Below are positions 42,180 through 53,384 of a DNA stretch of 64,000 bases, piece after piece. The notes under the pieces are model-generated. The model worked only from the letters and a program-made list of their open reading frames with translations, was not told the DNA's origin and made no database searches. The first letter of the stretch is position 1. Each line of letters starts with the position of its first letter. The position numbers were made by a program, and so were the translations under genes. The stretch comes from Novosphingobium malaysiense (lineage in GTDB: Bacteria > Pseudomonadota > Alphaproteobacteria > Sphingomonadales > Sphingomonadaceae): positions 238,589 through 302,588 of the forward strand of contig NZ_JTDI01000004.1 of assembly GCF_000802225.1 (NCBI RefSeq). Direction: 5' to 3'.

Positions 42180-43070
42180 ATGGGCACAGTTTCGGACAAG
42201 CTCAAGGGCAAGGTCGCCGTCGTTACCGGCGCCAGCCGCGGCATCGGCAAGGGCATTGCCTGCGCCCTCGCGGAGCACGGCGCCACCGTCTACATCACCG
42301 GACGCACCGTGAATCCCGGCGATCACGCGCTGCCCGGTTCACTCGAAGAGACTGTTACCGAAGTCGAAGCGCGCGGCGGCAAGGGTGTGGCCATGGCGAT
42401 GGACCTGCTTGACGATGCGCAGATCGCGGCCGTCTTCGAACAGGTCCAGCGCGACGAAGGGCGGCTCGACATCCTCGTCAACAATGCGATGGCCATCCCG
42501 GACAGCATGACCGAGCGCTCCGGTTTCTGGCAAAAGCCGCTCGAGGACGAATGGCAGATCTGGGATACCGGGGTACGGGCAGCCTACATTGCCGCGTGGC
42601 ACGCCGCGCGGATCATGGTTCCGCAGGGTTCAGGCCTGATTGTCGCACTCTCGGGTTATATCGGCGTGACCTATACCTACGACGTCGTGTTCGGCACCAC
42701 CAAGACCGCGACCGATCGCATGATCCGCGACATGGGCCATGAACTGCGCGACACGGGCGTAAGCGCCGTCTCGCTGTGGCAGGGCTTCACCTTTACCGAG
42801 CGGGCGACCGAGAACCTCAAGACCATTCCCGGCATGGCGAACCAGCTCAACAGTGCGGTCGGCTCCTCGCCCGAATTTCCCGGCAGGATCATCGCGGCCC
42901 TGGCCATGGATGCCGACCTCAAGGCGAGATCGGGCGGAACTTTCATCAACGCCGAACTCGCAGCCGAATACGGCGTGACCGACAAGGACGGGCGCTCCAT
43001 CCCCTCCCTGCGCGAAAGCCGTGGGGCTCCGCTGTGGGGTCCGGGCGACACGACATGGAACAAGCAATGA
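42180..43070 (+). CDS. SDR family protein, DHRS1-like paralogue, with Phe at the catalytic Tyr
   Basis: 296 residues, clearly a duplicate of the SDR at 40735: VVTGASRGIGKGIACALAEHG, LDILVNNAMAI, and an active site reading F-G-T-T-K (VVFGTTKTATDRM). The Phe-for-Tyr change is shared by both paralogues, so it predates the duplication and was probably kept by selection. Starts 4 bases after the preceding stop and overlaps the next gene (ATGA). Confidence 0.85.
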   Translation: MGTVSDKLKGKVAVVTGASRGIGKGIACALAEHGATVYITGRTVNPGDHALPGSLEETVTEVEARGGKGVAMAMDLLDDAQIAAVFEQVQRDEGRLDILVNNAMAIPDSMTERSGFWQKPLEDEWQIWDTGVRAAYIAAWHAARIMVPQGSGLIVALSGYIGVTYTYDVVFGTTKTATDRMIRDMGHELRDTGVSAVSLWQGFTFTERATENLKTIPGMANQLNSAVGSSPEFPGRIIAALAMDADLKARSGGTFINAELAAEYGVTDKDGRSIPSLRESRGAPLWGPGDTTWNKQ

Positions 43071-43987
43071 CCGATACGCCTTCACAGCGCCGCTTCGACG
43101 ACCGCGTCGTCGTCATCACCGGCAGCGCCCGTGGGCTGGGTCGCGCCTATGCCGAACTGGTCGCCTCGCTCGGCGCCAAGGTCGTGATCAACGACAACGG
43201 CAGCGCTCTTTCCGGTTCGGGTGGCGATGCCGGACCGGCGGAAGAGGCAGCCCAGGCGCTGCGCGACATGGGCGCCGAGGCCGTGGCCAACACGGACAGC
43301 GTCGCCACCCCCGAAGGCGGCAAGGCGATCATCGAGACCGCGCTCGACACGTTCGGCAGGATCGACGTGCTGATCCACAACGCCGGCAACAACCGCTTCG
43401 CGCCGCTGACCGAGACCAGCTACGAGGATTTCCGCGCCGTTCTGGACGTGCACCTGCTCGGGGCCTTCCACGTCGTGCGTCCTGCGTTCGAGCAGATGGT
43501 CAAGGCCGGCTACGGCCGCGTGGTCCTCACCGGATCGATCGGCGGGCTCTACACGATGCCGCAGACGGTGAACTACGCGATGTCGAAGTCCGGCATGATC
43601 GGTCTCAACAACACCGTCGCCATCGAGGGCAAGGACTTCGGCGTGAAGTCGAACATCATCCTGCCCGGCGCCGTCACGCGCATGGCAGAAGGTCTCGACA
43701 TTTCACAGTATCCGCCGATGGGACCCGATCTGGTCGCGCCCGTCGTCGGCTTCCTGGCGCACGACAGCTGCCCGGTTTCGGGCGAAATGTACGTCTCGAT
43801 GGCGGGCCGCATTGCCCGCGCCTTCGTGACCGAAACCAGGGGCGTGTACCAGCCCGAATGGACCATCGATCAGGTCGCCGGGCAACTCGATGCCATCCGC
43901 GACGAGAGCGAGCTGTGGACCTTCCATCCGGCGGAAAACGGCTTCGGTGAGCATATGGTGAAGAGCTTCGAGATGGCCCGGTCCTAG
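43067..43987 (+). CDS. SDR family oxidoreductase, HSD17B4/FabG-like
   Basis: 306 residues. ITGSARGLGRAYAELVASLGAKVVINDNG is typical of the multifunctional 17-beta-HSD4/MFE-type SDR domain, with normal catalytic NYAMSKSGM (Y-x3-K) and LTGSIGG (Ser). It likely oxidises a 3-hydroxyacyl-CoA or ring hydroxyl group. Last gene of the NTF2/SDR operon; after it comes a gap of about 190 bases in which nothing was recognised. Confidence 0.88.
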   Translation: MTDTPSQRRFDDRVVVITGSARGLGRAYAELVASLGAKVVINDNGSALSGSGGDAGPAEEAAQALRDMGAEAVANTDSVATPEGGKAIIETALDTFGRIDVLIHNAGNNRFAPLTETSYEDFRAVLDVHLLGAFHVVRPAFEQMVKAGYGRVVLTGSIGGLYTMPQTVNYAMSKSGMIGLNNTVAIEGKDFGVKSNIILPGAVTRMAEGLDISQYPPMGPDLVAPVVGFLAHDSCPVSGEMYVSMAGRIARAFVTETRGVYQPEWTIDQVAGQLDAIRDESELWTFHPAENGFGEHMVKSFEMARS

Positions 43988-44175
43988 CCGTCGCGCCTTC
44001 GGTCGCGAACACGATGAAATCTCCGCAAATCGTCACCCGGCCAATAATCCCACGTCCCAGCGGCCGCCGAAAATGATATGAAGCCCCGACAATCAGGACG
44101 CTTTTCCTGACCGCTCGATTCGGCCGGCTTTCACCTGCAGCGCTGGATAGGACGGCAAGTGGTCCACGCGCAGGA

Positions 44176-45942
44176 ATGATGATGGACGTATCAGACCCGG
44201 CATCCACGCCTCCCGATCCCTTCGACGGCATTGCCGAAACGCTCGACCGCATGGCCATGGCCGGCATTGCCCGGCTGACCGGTGGGGTGTCCCCCGCCAC
44301 GCTCGCGCTTTCCGCCATGGACTGGTGGATCCACCTTGCAGTGGCGCCAGGCAAGCAATTACAGCTCGCCGAAAAGGCTCATCGCAAGCTGATCCGGTGG
44401 ATCGACTATGCGGCCCGCTGCGCGCGGGAAGGCGAGCCCTGCCCTGCCATCGAGCCATTGCCGCAGGATCACCGCTTCGACGATCCTGCATGGTCGCAGA
44501 TGCCATACGGCGCAATCTCGCAGATGTTCCTGCTGACCCAGCAATGGTGGCATGCGGCCACCACGGGCGTTCCCGGCGTAAGCCGCCATCACGAGGACAT
44601 CGTCTCGTTCATGGCCCGTCAGATGCTGGACGTCCTGGCCCCGAGCAACTTCATCGCCTCCAATCCGATCCTGCAGCAGCGGCTGATCGAAACGGGCGGT
44701 CGCTGCCTGGCCGACGGCTGGCAATACTTCATCGAGGATTTCGAACGACAGGCCCGAGGCGAACCTCCGGTCGGGGCGGAACGCTTTCCCGTGGGCGAGA
44801 AGGTCGCCGTCACGCCGGGCAAGGTCATCTATCGCAACGACCTTATCGAACTGATCCAATATGCGCCGACCACCGCAGAGGTGCGGCCCGAGCCGGTGCT
44901 GATCGTCCCCGCCTGGATCATGAAGTACTACATCCTCGACCTGTCGCCGGAAAACTCGCTGGTGCGCTGGCTGACCGGTCAGGGTTTCACGGTCTTCATG
45001 ATCTCGTGGCGTAATCCGGATGCCGAGGACCGCAACACCGACATGGCGGACTACCTGCGCATGGGACCATTGGCCGCGCTGGATGCCGTGTGCGACATTA
45101 CCGGTGCGGATGCCGTCCACGCGGCGGGTTACTGTCTGGGCGGCACCCTGCTGTCGATCGCCGCGGCCGAACTCGCCCACCGAGACGACCGGCGGCTGTG
45201 CACTGTCACCCTCTTCGCAGCACAGACCGACCTCAGCGAACCGGGCGAGCTTGGCCTGTTCATCGACGAGGCTCAGGTAAACCTGCTTGGCGGTGCGACC
45301 TGGAGCCAGGGATATCTGGACAGCAGTCAGATGGGCGGTGCCTTCCAGATACTGCGCTCGAACGACCTCGTCTGGTCGCGCGTGCTCAAGACCTATCTCA
45401 TGGGCGAGCGCGAAGAGATGACCGATCTGATGGCATGGAATTCGGACGGTACCCGCCTACCCCACGCGATGCACAGCGAATACCTGCAACGGCTCTATCT
45501 CGACGACGAACTGGCCAAGGGTCGCTTTGAAGTGGACGGCCACATCGTCACGCTGGCCGCGGTGCGCCAGCCACTTTTCGTGGTCGGGACCGAGCGGGAC
45601 CATGTCGCGCCGTGGCGTTCGGTGCACAGGATCCACCTGCTCAGCGACGCTGAGATTACCTTCGTGCTCACCAGCGGAGGGCACAACGCCGGCATCGTCT
45701 CCGAGCCGGGCCACAACGGCCGCCACTACCGCCAGTATTGCCGCCCCGCCGGGGAGCCGCCGATTCCGCCCGACGATTGGGAAGTGCGCGCTGCAATCCA
45801 CGAGGGGTCGTGGTGGCCGGCTTGGGGCGACTGGCTTGCCAATTTCTCCGGCGCGCCCGTTCCACCCCTGCCCTTGGGAAACGCGAAGCAGGGCTACGCG
45901 GCGATCTGCGACGCGCCCGGAACCTATGTGAAACAGCGGTAA
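44176..45942 (+). CDS. phaC: Polyhydroxyalkanoate synthase (class I type PhaC)
   Basis: 588 residues. The lipase-like box GYCLGG holds the catalytic Cys320; GTERDHVAPWRSVH has the Asp and LTSGGHNAGIVSEPG the His of the triad. LIQYAPTT, VLIVPAWIMKYYILDLSPENSLVRWL and FMISWRNPDAEDRNTDMADYL are conserved PhaC segments. It polymerises (R)-3-hydroxyacyl-CoA into storage granules, useful as an energy reserve for nitrogen fixation. Three ATG codons lie in a row at the start (44176, 44179, 44182); AGGA just before them best suits the third. No phaA, phaB or phasin gene is adjacent. Confidence 0.93.
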   Translation: MMMDVSDPASTPPDPFDGIAETLDRMAMAGIARLTGGVSPATLALSAMDWWIHLAVAPGKQLQLAEKAHRKLIRWIDYAARCAREGEPCPAIEPLPQDHRFDDPAWSQMPYGAISQMFLLTQQWWHAATTGVPGVSRHHEDIVSFMARQMLDVLAPSNFIASNPILQQRLIETGGRCLADGWQYFIEDFERQARGEPPVGAERFPVGEKVAVTPGKVIYRNDLIELIQYAPTTAEVRPEPVLIVPAWIMKYYILDLSPENSLVRWLTGQGFTVFMISWRNPDAEDRNTDMADYLRMGPLAALDAVCDITGADAVHAAGYCLGGTLLSIAAAELAHRDDRRLCTVTLFAAQTDLSEPGELGLFIDEAQVNLLGGATWSQGYLDSSQMGGAFQILRSNDLVWSRVLKTYLMGEREEMTDLMAWNSDGTRLPHAMHSEYLQRLYLDDELAKGRFEVDGHIVTLAAVRQPLFVVGTERDHVAPWRSVHRIHLLSDAEITFVLTSGGHNAGIVSEPGHNGRHYRQYCRPAGEPPIPPDDWEVRAAIHEGSWWPAWGDWLANFSGAPVPPLPLGNAKQGYAAICDAPGTYVKQR

Positions 45943-46010
45943 GTAGGCCTACCAAGGCCTCCCGGTTCGTCACGATACGAGCCCCGCTCGTCGCAAAGCT
46001 TGCCAAGGTG

Positions 46011-46035
46011 TGAACATCCGCACCGCTGCCCCGTT
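46011..46035 (+). promoter_or_regulatory. Possible EcfG-type promoter of katE
   Basis: TGAAC-N16-CGTT: one mismatch in the -35 half, 52 bases before ATG 46087. katE is a common EcfG/RpoS-class target, which supports it. Confidence 0.35.
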
Positions 46036-46086
46036 TGCTTGGGAAAGGCCCTTCGGGCCGATCATACCAACAAACAGGAGCACGGC

Positions 46087-48171
<2,085 letters not shown>

Positions 48172-48180
48172 GGCCAGTGC

Positions 48181-48207
48181 TGAGGGGGAGATGAGCTCTC
48201 CCCCTCA
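48181..48207 (+). terminator. Stem-loop after katE
   Basis: TGAGGGGGAG (48181-48190) pairs fully with CTCCCCCTCA (48198-48207) around a 7-base loop, ten bases after the katE stop. No U-run follows, so termination may be weak or Rho-assisted. Confidence 0.5.
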
Positions 48208-48510
48208 AACCGTCGTACGGCCACGACGATCTTGCCGAGTTGCCTTTCTGCTTTCCAGGAAGTGGCGGGCTTCGATGATCTCCGCCAGATAGAACACACT
48301 GCAGATCACCGGGGCGAGCGACCAATCGGCCAGCCCACCGCCTATGTATCCAACCAGCCTCTCCCGGCTCTGCGGATCGCGGATCCGGAGATCGGCGGCA
48401 AGGTAATCGTGGAGGTGGGCTCTGCGAGCATGCCGTCGATGATGACCGTGCCCTTGGGAGCCGTGACCGTCAGCAGGGCCGACAATGGTTCCCCCCCGCC
48501 CGCTGCACAA
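48205..48510 (-). pseudogene. Possible small or decayed gene downstream of katE
   Basis: A 101-codon open frame whose second half looks protein-like (HLHDYLAADLRIRDPQSRERLVGYIGGGLADWS, then FYLAEIIEARHFLESRK), while its first half does not. In the same stretch another leftward frame reads LLTVTAPKGTVIIDGMLAEPTSTI, which looks more natural there. A frameshifted remnant is therefore possible. No ribosome site is seen and the family is not recognised. Its stop lies inside the katE hairpin. Confidence 0.25.
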
Positions 48511-48557
48511 AGGCCTCCCGCGCGCCCTCGCCTCCGGTGATTTCCCAATCTCCCGCG

Positions 48558-49319
48558 TTACAGCTTGAAGCCGCCACTCGCTTCCACGTTCTGGGCGGTG
48601 ACCCAGCGCGTCAGCGGCGAAGCGAAAGCGAGGACGGTATCCGCGATTTCCTCGGGCGTGCCGAAGCGGCGCAACGCGGTGTTGTCGACCACCATCGCCT
48701 TCATCTTCGGATCTTCCAGAACATGGGCGTTGGTCTCGCCGGCGGTAAAGCCCGGGCCGACCGAATTGACCGTGATCCCGCGCCGTCCGAGTTCGGCGGC
48801 CAGCACGCGCGTGAAAGCCTCCACCGCCGCCTTGGCCATGGTGTAGACGATGATCCCCGGATCGGTCAGCCGCGCGCCGGTGGAGGAAATGTTGATCACC
48901 CGCCCGAAGTCGGCAAGCCGCGAATGCAGCGCGCGGGTAAGGAAAAAGGCGCCCCGCACGTTGTTGTTGAAGACCTGATCGAAAAACGCCTCGTCGGCAT
49001 CAAGGATCGTGCCATAGTCGCCGCCGCCGATGTTGTTCACGAGAATATCGAGCCGGTTCGAGCCGATGCGCTTTTCCAGTTCGGCGTCGAGCCCGGCGAC
49101 AAGATGGTCGGCCTCGGCCTTGCCACCAAGCCGCGCCTGGAGGGCAAAGGCCTGTCCGCCCGCCGCCTCGATCCCGGCAACGGTCGCTTCCGCCGCCTCG
49201 CGATTGCCAGCGTAGTTCACCGCGACGATTGCGCCCGCACTGGCGAGCCGTTCGGCGATCGCCTTGCCCAGCCCGCGGCTGCCGCCGGTTACGAGAGCAG
49301 TCTTGCCTTTCAGTTCCAT
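48558..49319 (-). CDS. SDR family oxidoreductase
   Basis: 253 residues. MELKGKTALVTGGSRGLGKAIAERLASAG (NAD(P) site), LDILVNNIGGGDYG, NISSTGA (Ser) and VYTMAKAAVEAFTR (Y-x3-K) are all intact; the C-terminal VTAQNVEASGGFKL matches FabG-like enzymes. Stands alone, divergent from the NTF2-like gene. Substrate unknown. Confidence 0.9.
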   Translation of the reverse strand: MELKGKTALVTGGSRGLGKAIAERLASAGAIVAVNYAGNREAAEATVAGIEAAGGQAFALQARLGGKAEADHLVAGLDAELEKRIGSNRLDILVNNIGGGDYGTILDADEAFFDQVFNNNVRGAFFLTRALHSRLADFGRVINISSTGARLTDPGIIVYTMAKAAVEAFTRVLAAELGRRGITVNSVGPGFTAGETNAHVLEDPKMKAMVVDNTALRRFGTPEEIADTVLAFASPLTRWVTAQNVEASGGFKL

Positions 49320-49489
49320 TCACCCTTCTCCCTAAGCCTTGTCACCCGGCTTTACAGGGACGAGATTGGCCCGCACGATCCCTCACTGCAAGGACCGCCC
49401 GGTCCCGGCCCAGCGTGTCGCTGCCGGTCCTGTTGATCCGGACGGCAATAATGACGCCCACGACGCACGCCCATGCAGGGAGAGACAGC

Positions 49490-49996
49490 ATGACAGCAGA
49501 CGACTTCGCGCAGATCGTAAACATCGTGAATCTCTATGCCGTGGCGACGGATTCGCACCGATACGAGCTGTTCGAGGACATCTTCACCGACGACGTCCAT
49601 CTCGATTTCGGTGCCGGCGCGGCCATCGACGGGCTGGCGATCCTCATGCCGGCCTACAAGGACATTCACGCGGTCTTTTCCGCCACCCAGCACATGACGT
49701 CGGGCCACACCGTCAAGGTGGATGGCGATGAAGCGCGCTGCTTCAGCTACGTCTGCGGCCGTTTCCGCCGCAAGCTGGACGATGGCGAGGGCCTGTTCGA
49801 ATCCACCGGCTGGTACGACGATGCGCTCGTGCGCACCTCCAAAGGCTGGCGCATCCGCAAGCGCATATCGCGGATGGTCACCTACACCGGCGATATCCGC
49901 GTGATGCAGGCCATGCCCGATGTCGACACGAACTACGTCCTCTCCTCGCTGTTCGAGGAAGCCGAAGCAGGCACCGTGGACTTCCTCGAAAGCTGA
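49490..49996 (+). CDS. NTF2-like (SnoaL-type) protein
   Basis: 168 residues: ADDFAQIVNIVNLYAVATDSHRYELFEDIFTDDVHLDFG, TQHMTSGHTVKVDGDEARCFSYV and ESTGWYDDALVRTSKGWRIRKRISRMV, the single-domain NTF2 pattern. GGGAGAGAC precedes ATG 49490. It ends 1 base from the convergent hutC stop. It is similar in type to the two NTF2-like proteins at 40.2 and 41.6 kb but not a close copy. Confidence 0.85.
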   Translation: MTADDFAQIVNIVNLYAVATDSHRYELFEDIFTDDVHLDFGAGAAIDGLAILMPAYKDIHAVFSATQHMTSGHTVKVDGDEARCFSYVCGRFRRKLDDGEGLFESTGWYDDALVRTSKGWRIRKRISRMVTYTGDIRVMQAMPDVDTNYVLSSLFEEAEAGTVDFLES

Positions 49997-49997
49997 T

Positions 49998-50711
49998 CTA
50001 CGCCGGCGCGCGGCTGGCCGAGCGCTGGCCGAAGCGCGCGACGAGGTCGTACTGGTCGGCGCGGAAGTGCTGCCGCACGAACGTGATGCTGTCGCTGCCC
50101 CGCCAGGTCCGCCGCTCGACTACCAGGGTGGCCGTGCCGGGTTCGACGTCCAGCCAGTCGGCGATGCTGCCGCTTGCCCCTTCCGCCGCGATGCGGGTCT
50201 CCGCTTCGTCCCAGGGAACATGCCGCAGCAGCCAGGAGCCCGGCGCGAGGTGGCCGAAGTCGACGTCGGCGATGTCCGGCACCGCCGCGATATCGACGAG
50301 CCGTTGCTCGAACGCGAAAGGCACGTTGTCGGCCAGGTGCAGACCGTCAAGCGCCAGCACCTGTCCCCCTGCCGGGCCGAAGTGCGCGATACCGGCCTCG
50401 CTCACGTCGCGGCGGATAAGGCGATAGCGATGCGTCTGCCCGCGCGCAGCCACTTCCTCGGCGAGGTCGGGAATATCGAGAACCATCGAGTGCACACGCG
50501 GGCGCGACACGAAGGAGCCTGCGCGCTTGCGCCGTTCGATCAGCCCCGCATCGGCCAAGGCTGACAGAGCCTTGCTGACCGTCATGCGCGAGCAGCCGAA
50601 CTGCTGCATCAGTTCGGCTTCGGTGGGCAGCCGCTCGCCCGGCGCCAGCTCGCCCGAGAGAATGCGCGCCTCGAACTGGCTGCGGATGCGTTCCCCCAGC
50701 GGTTTGGTCAT
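49998..50711 (-). CDS. hutC: Histidine utilisation repressor HutC (GntR family)
   Basis: 237 residues. Winged helix at the N-terminus (ERLPTEAELMQQFGCSRMTVSKALSALADAGLIERRKRAGSFVS) and a UTRA ligand domain after about residue 75. HutC represses hut genes and is released by urocanate. ATG 50711 overlaps the hutF stop, so it is co-transcribed and probably autoregulated through the operator at 52097-52114. Confidence 0.93.
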   Translation of the reverse strand: MTKPLGERIRSQFEARILSGELAPGERLPTEAELMQQFGCSRMTVSKALSALADAGLIERRKRAGSFVSRPRVHSMVLDIPDLAEEVAARGQTHRYRLIRRDVSEAGIAHFGPAGGQVLALDGLHLADNVPFAFEQRLVDIAAVPDIADVDFGHLAPGSWLLRHVPWDEAETRIAAEGASGSIADWLDVEPGTATLVVERRTWRGSDSITFVRQHFRADQYDLVARFGQRSASRAPA

Positions 50712-52072
50712 GCCAGCAGTCCTTTCAGCGCCTTGTGATAGCGGGCCGTGATCGCCTCGCGGTCACGGTGCCGACCGCCTTCAACCCATTTGACACCGCG
50801 CCGCCAGATGCAGTCGATGGCGCCCTGCCCCGCCGCGAAGACCAATCCGTCCAGCAGCGCGTCTTCACGGCGTCCAAGCAGTGACGGGTGCCCGGCATCG
50901 AGACTGACGATGTCGGCAGGCGCGCCGGGGCTCAACGGCGAAGGCGCCGCAAGCGCCTGCTGCCCCCCCGTAAGCGCCCGTTCGAACAGCGCCCTTCCAG
51001 TCGATCCGCCTTCCGACCCGGCAAGGCAATTGCGGCGCCGGTGGATCAGGCGCTGCCCGTATTCGAGCAGGCGCAGTTCCTCTGTCATGTCGATGCGGAC
51101 ATTGGAGTCCGAGCCGATCCCGAACCGCACGCCCTGTGCCAGCGCCTCGACGGCGGGAAACACGCCATCGCCAAGGTTCGCTTCGGTGATCGGGCACAGC
51201 CCGACGACAGCCTTGGTCCGGGCGATGGCGGCCAGTTCGCTGCTGTCGACATGCGTGGCATGGACGAGACACCACTCGGCGCCGACATCGGCATTGTCCA
51301 TCAGCCACTGCACCGGGCGGGCACCGCTCCAGTCGAGGCAATCGGCCACTTCGCGTTCCTGCTCGGCGATGTGGATGTGAACCGGCCCTTCCAGCGCGAG
51401 TGCGAGCACCTCGTTCAACGACTGAGGCGTTACCGCACGCAGCGAGTGCGGAGCGATCCCCAGTCTTGCGTCATCCAGTCCGGCCAGAGCGGCACGCGAG
51501 GCCTCCAGCAGCCTTCCATATCCCTCGGCGTCGGTGACGAAGCGCCGCTGCTCCGTTCCTGCCGGGATACCGCCGAAACCGCCCTGCGCGTAGAACACGG
51601 GCAGCAGCGTCAGCGTCTGACCCGTGTTTGCGGCGGCGGCGGCCAGAGCTTCGGCCATGCGCGCGGAGTTGGCATAGGGCCGCCCATCGGGCGCATTGTG
51701 CAGATAGTGGAATTCGCCGACGCGGGTGAAGCCGGCCTCGAGCATCTCCATGTAAGCGAGCGCGGCAATCGCCTCGAACGTATCGGGATCGAGCGCGTGG
51801 ACGAAGCGGTACATCGCCTCCCGCCAGGTCCAGAAACTGTCCTCGCCCTTCCCCCGGTGCTCGGCCAGCCCCGCCATGCCGCGCTGGAAGGCATGGCTGT
51901 GCAGGTTCGGCATGCCGGGGACACCGATATCGTGGCGCTCGTCCTCCAACTGCGGCGATGTGTCCGTTTCCAATGCGGCCACGAGCCCATCGGCCACGGT
52001 CACGCGCGCATCGCGGCACCAGCCGTCCGGCGTGAACAGCGAGGCGAAATGGAGTGTCGTTGCCATGCCCAT
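50708..52072 (-). CDS. hutF: Formimidoylglutamate deiminase HutF
   Basis: 454 residues of the amidohydrolase superfamily. GMPNLHSHAFQRGMAG (metal His pair), HIHIAEQEREVADC, WCLVHATHVD and GIGSDSNVRIDMTEELRLLEYGQRL (metal Asp) are the expected HutF motifs. It converts N-formimino-L-glutamate to N-formyl-L-glutamate, which HutG then hydrolyses. AAGGGG precedes ATG 52072; ATG 52066 is equally possible. It is divergent from hutI across the HutC operator. Confidence 0.93.
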   Translation of the reverse strand: MGMATTLHFASLFTPDGWCRDARVTVADGLVAALETDTSPQLEDERHDIGVPGMPNLHSHAFQRGMAGLAEHRGKGEDSFWTWREAMYRFVHALDPDTFEAIAALAYMEMLEAGFTRVGEFHYLHNAPDGRPYANSARMAEALAAAAANTGQTLTLLPVFYAQGGFGGIPAGTEQRRFVTDAEGYGRLLEASRAALAGLDDARLGIAPHSLRAVTPQSLNEVLALALEGPVHIHIAEQEREVADCLDWSGARPVQWLMDNADVGAEWCLVHATHVDSSELAAIARTKAVVGLCPITEANLGDGVFPAVEALAQGVRFGIGSDSNVRIDMTEELRLLEYGQRLIHRRRNCLAGSEGGSTGRALFERALTGGQQALAAPSPLSPGAPADIVSLDAGHPSLLGRREDALLDGLVFAAGQGAIDCIWRRGVKWVEGGRHRDREAITARYHKALKGLLA

Positions 52073-52096
52073 CGGCCCCTTCCTTGCTTGGCGGAT

Positions 52097-52114
52097 ATAA
52101 TGTCTATACATTAT
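52097..52114. promoter_or_regulatory. HutC operator (18-bp perfect palindrome)
   Basis: ATAATGTCTATACATTAT has perfect 7-base arms around CTAT and contains the TGT-N4-ACA core of GntR/HutC-type sites. It lies midway between the hutF and hutI starts, so one bound repressor could block both promoters. Confidence 0.8.
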
Positions 52115-52175
52115 TGAGACGCGCTGCCAAGAACGCGTCAGCGACGAACAGGCCGGGAAGGGAGATTCGGCTCCG

Positions 52176-53384
52176 ATGCAATGCGACAGGGTCTGGACCA
52201 ACGCGCGCCTCGCGACGATGTGCCGGGACGGCGCCGATCGCCTGGGGCTGATCGACAAGGGCGTCGTCGCCAGTCTGGATGGCCGGATCGTCTATGCCGG
52301 ACCGGCGGACTCCGCGCCGACCTTTGCAGGCGCCGAAGTGCACGACTGCGAGGGCCGCTGGATCACACCGGGCCTGATCGACTGCCACACCCACCTGATC
52401 CACGCCGGCAACCGCGCGCATGAATTCGAACTGCGGCTGCAGGGCGCCAGCTACGAGGAAATCGCGCGCACTGGCGGAGGCATCGTTTCCACGGTCGCCG
52501 CCACGCGCACCGCGTCGGAGGACGACCTCGTCGCCGGTGCCCTCCCTCGCCTCGACGCGCTGATTGCCGAGGGCGTGACCACCGTCGAAGTGAAGTCCGG
52601 CTACGGCCTCTCGCTGGAAGCCGAAAGACGCATGCTGCGCGCCGCCCGGCGCCTCGGAGAAGAACGCGATGTCGGCGTGACCACCACGTTCCTCGGCGCC
52701 CATGCCCTGCCAAAGGAATATGCCGGGAATGCCGATGGCTACATCGACACGGTAGCGCAGGAGATGATCCCCGCGCTTGCAGGCGAAGGCCTTGCCGATG
52801 CGGTCGATGCCTTCTGCGAGTCCATCGGCTTCACCAACGCGCAGACCCGCCGCGTGCTGGAAGCCGCGCGCAAGGCCGGTCTCCCGGTCAAGCTGCACGC
52901 AGAACAATTGTCCAACCAGCATGGCTCTGCGCTCGCCGCCGAATTCGGCGCACTTTCGGCCGATCACCTCGAATGGCTCGACGACGAGGGCGTTGCCGCA
53001 ATGGCGCGCGCCGGCACGGTCGCGACGCTGCTGCCCGGCGCCTATTACTTCACCCGCGAAACCCGCCTGCCGCCGATTGCCGCGCTGCGCGAAGCCGGAG
53101 TGCCCATGGCGCTGGCGACGGACTGCAATCCGGGCACTTCGCCGCTCACCTCACTGCTGCTCGCGATGAACATGGGCGCCACGCTGTTCCGGATGACGGT
53201 GGAGGAATGCCTGCTCGGCGTCACCCGCAACGCCGCGCGGGCGCTGGGCATGGGCGGCGAGATCGGCACGCTGGAAGCGGGCAAGGCCTGCGACCTCGCC
53301 ATCTGGACCATCGAGACCCCCGCCGAGCTGGTTTACCGCATCGGCTTCAATCCCCTTCATGCCCGCATTCGGAGAGGCCATTGA
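52176..53384 (+). CDS. hutI: Imidazolonepropionase HutI
   Basis: 402 residues. [13 protein letters not shown] at the start, [28 protein letters not shown] (metal site), [54 protein letters not shown] and [21 protein letters not shown] are HutI hallmarks. It opens the imidazolone ring to formiminoglutamate. The stop overlaps the TTG start of hutH. Confidence 0.96.
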   Translation: MQCDRVWTNARLATMCRDGADRLGLIDKGVVASLDGRIVYAGPADSAPTFAGAEVHDCEGRWITPGLIDCHTHLIHAGNRAHEFELRLQGASYEEIARTGGGIVSTVAATRTASEDDLVAGALPRLDALIAEGVTTVEVKSGYGLSLEAERRMLRAARRLGEERDVGVTTTFLGAHALPKEYAGNADGYIDTVAQEMIPALAGEGLADAVDAFCESIGFTNAQTRRVLEAARKAGLPVKLHAEQLSNQHGSALAAEFGALSADHLEWLDDEGVAAMARAGTVATLLPGAYYFTRETRLPPIAALREAGVPMALATDCNPGTSPLTSLLLAMNMGATLFRMTVEECLLGVTRNAARALGMGGEIGTLEAGKACDLAIWTIETPAELVYRIGFNPLHARIRRGH

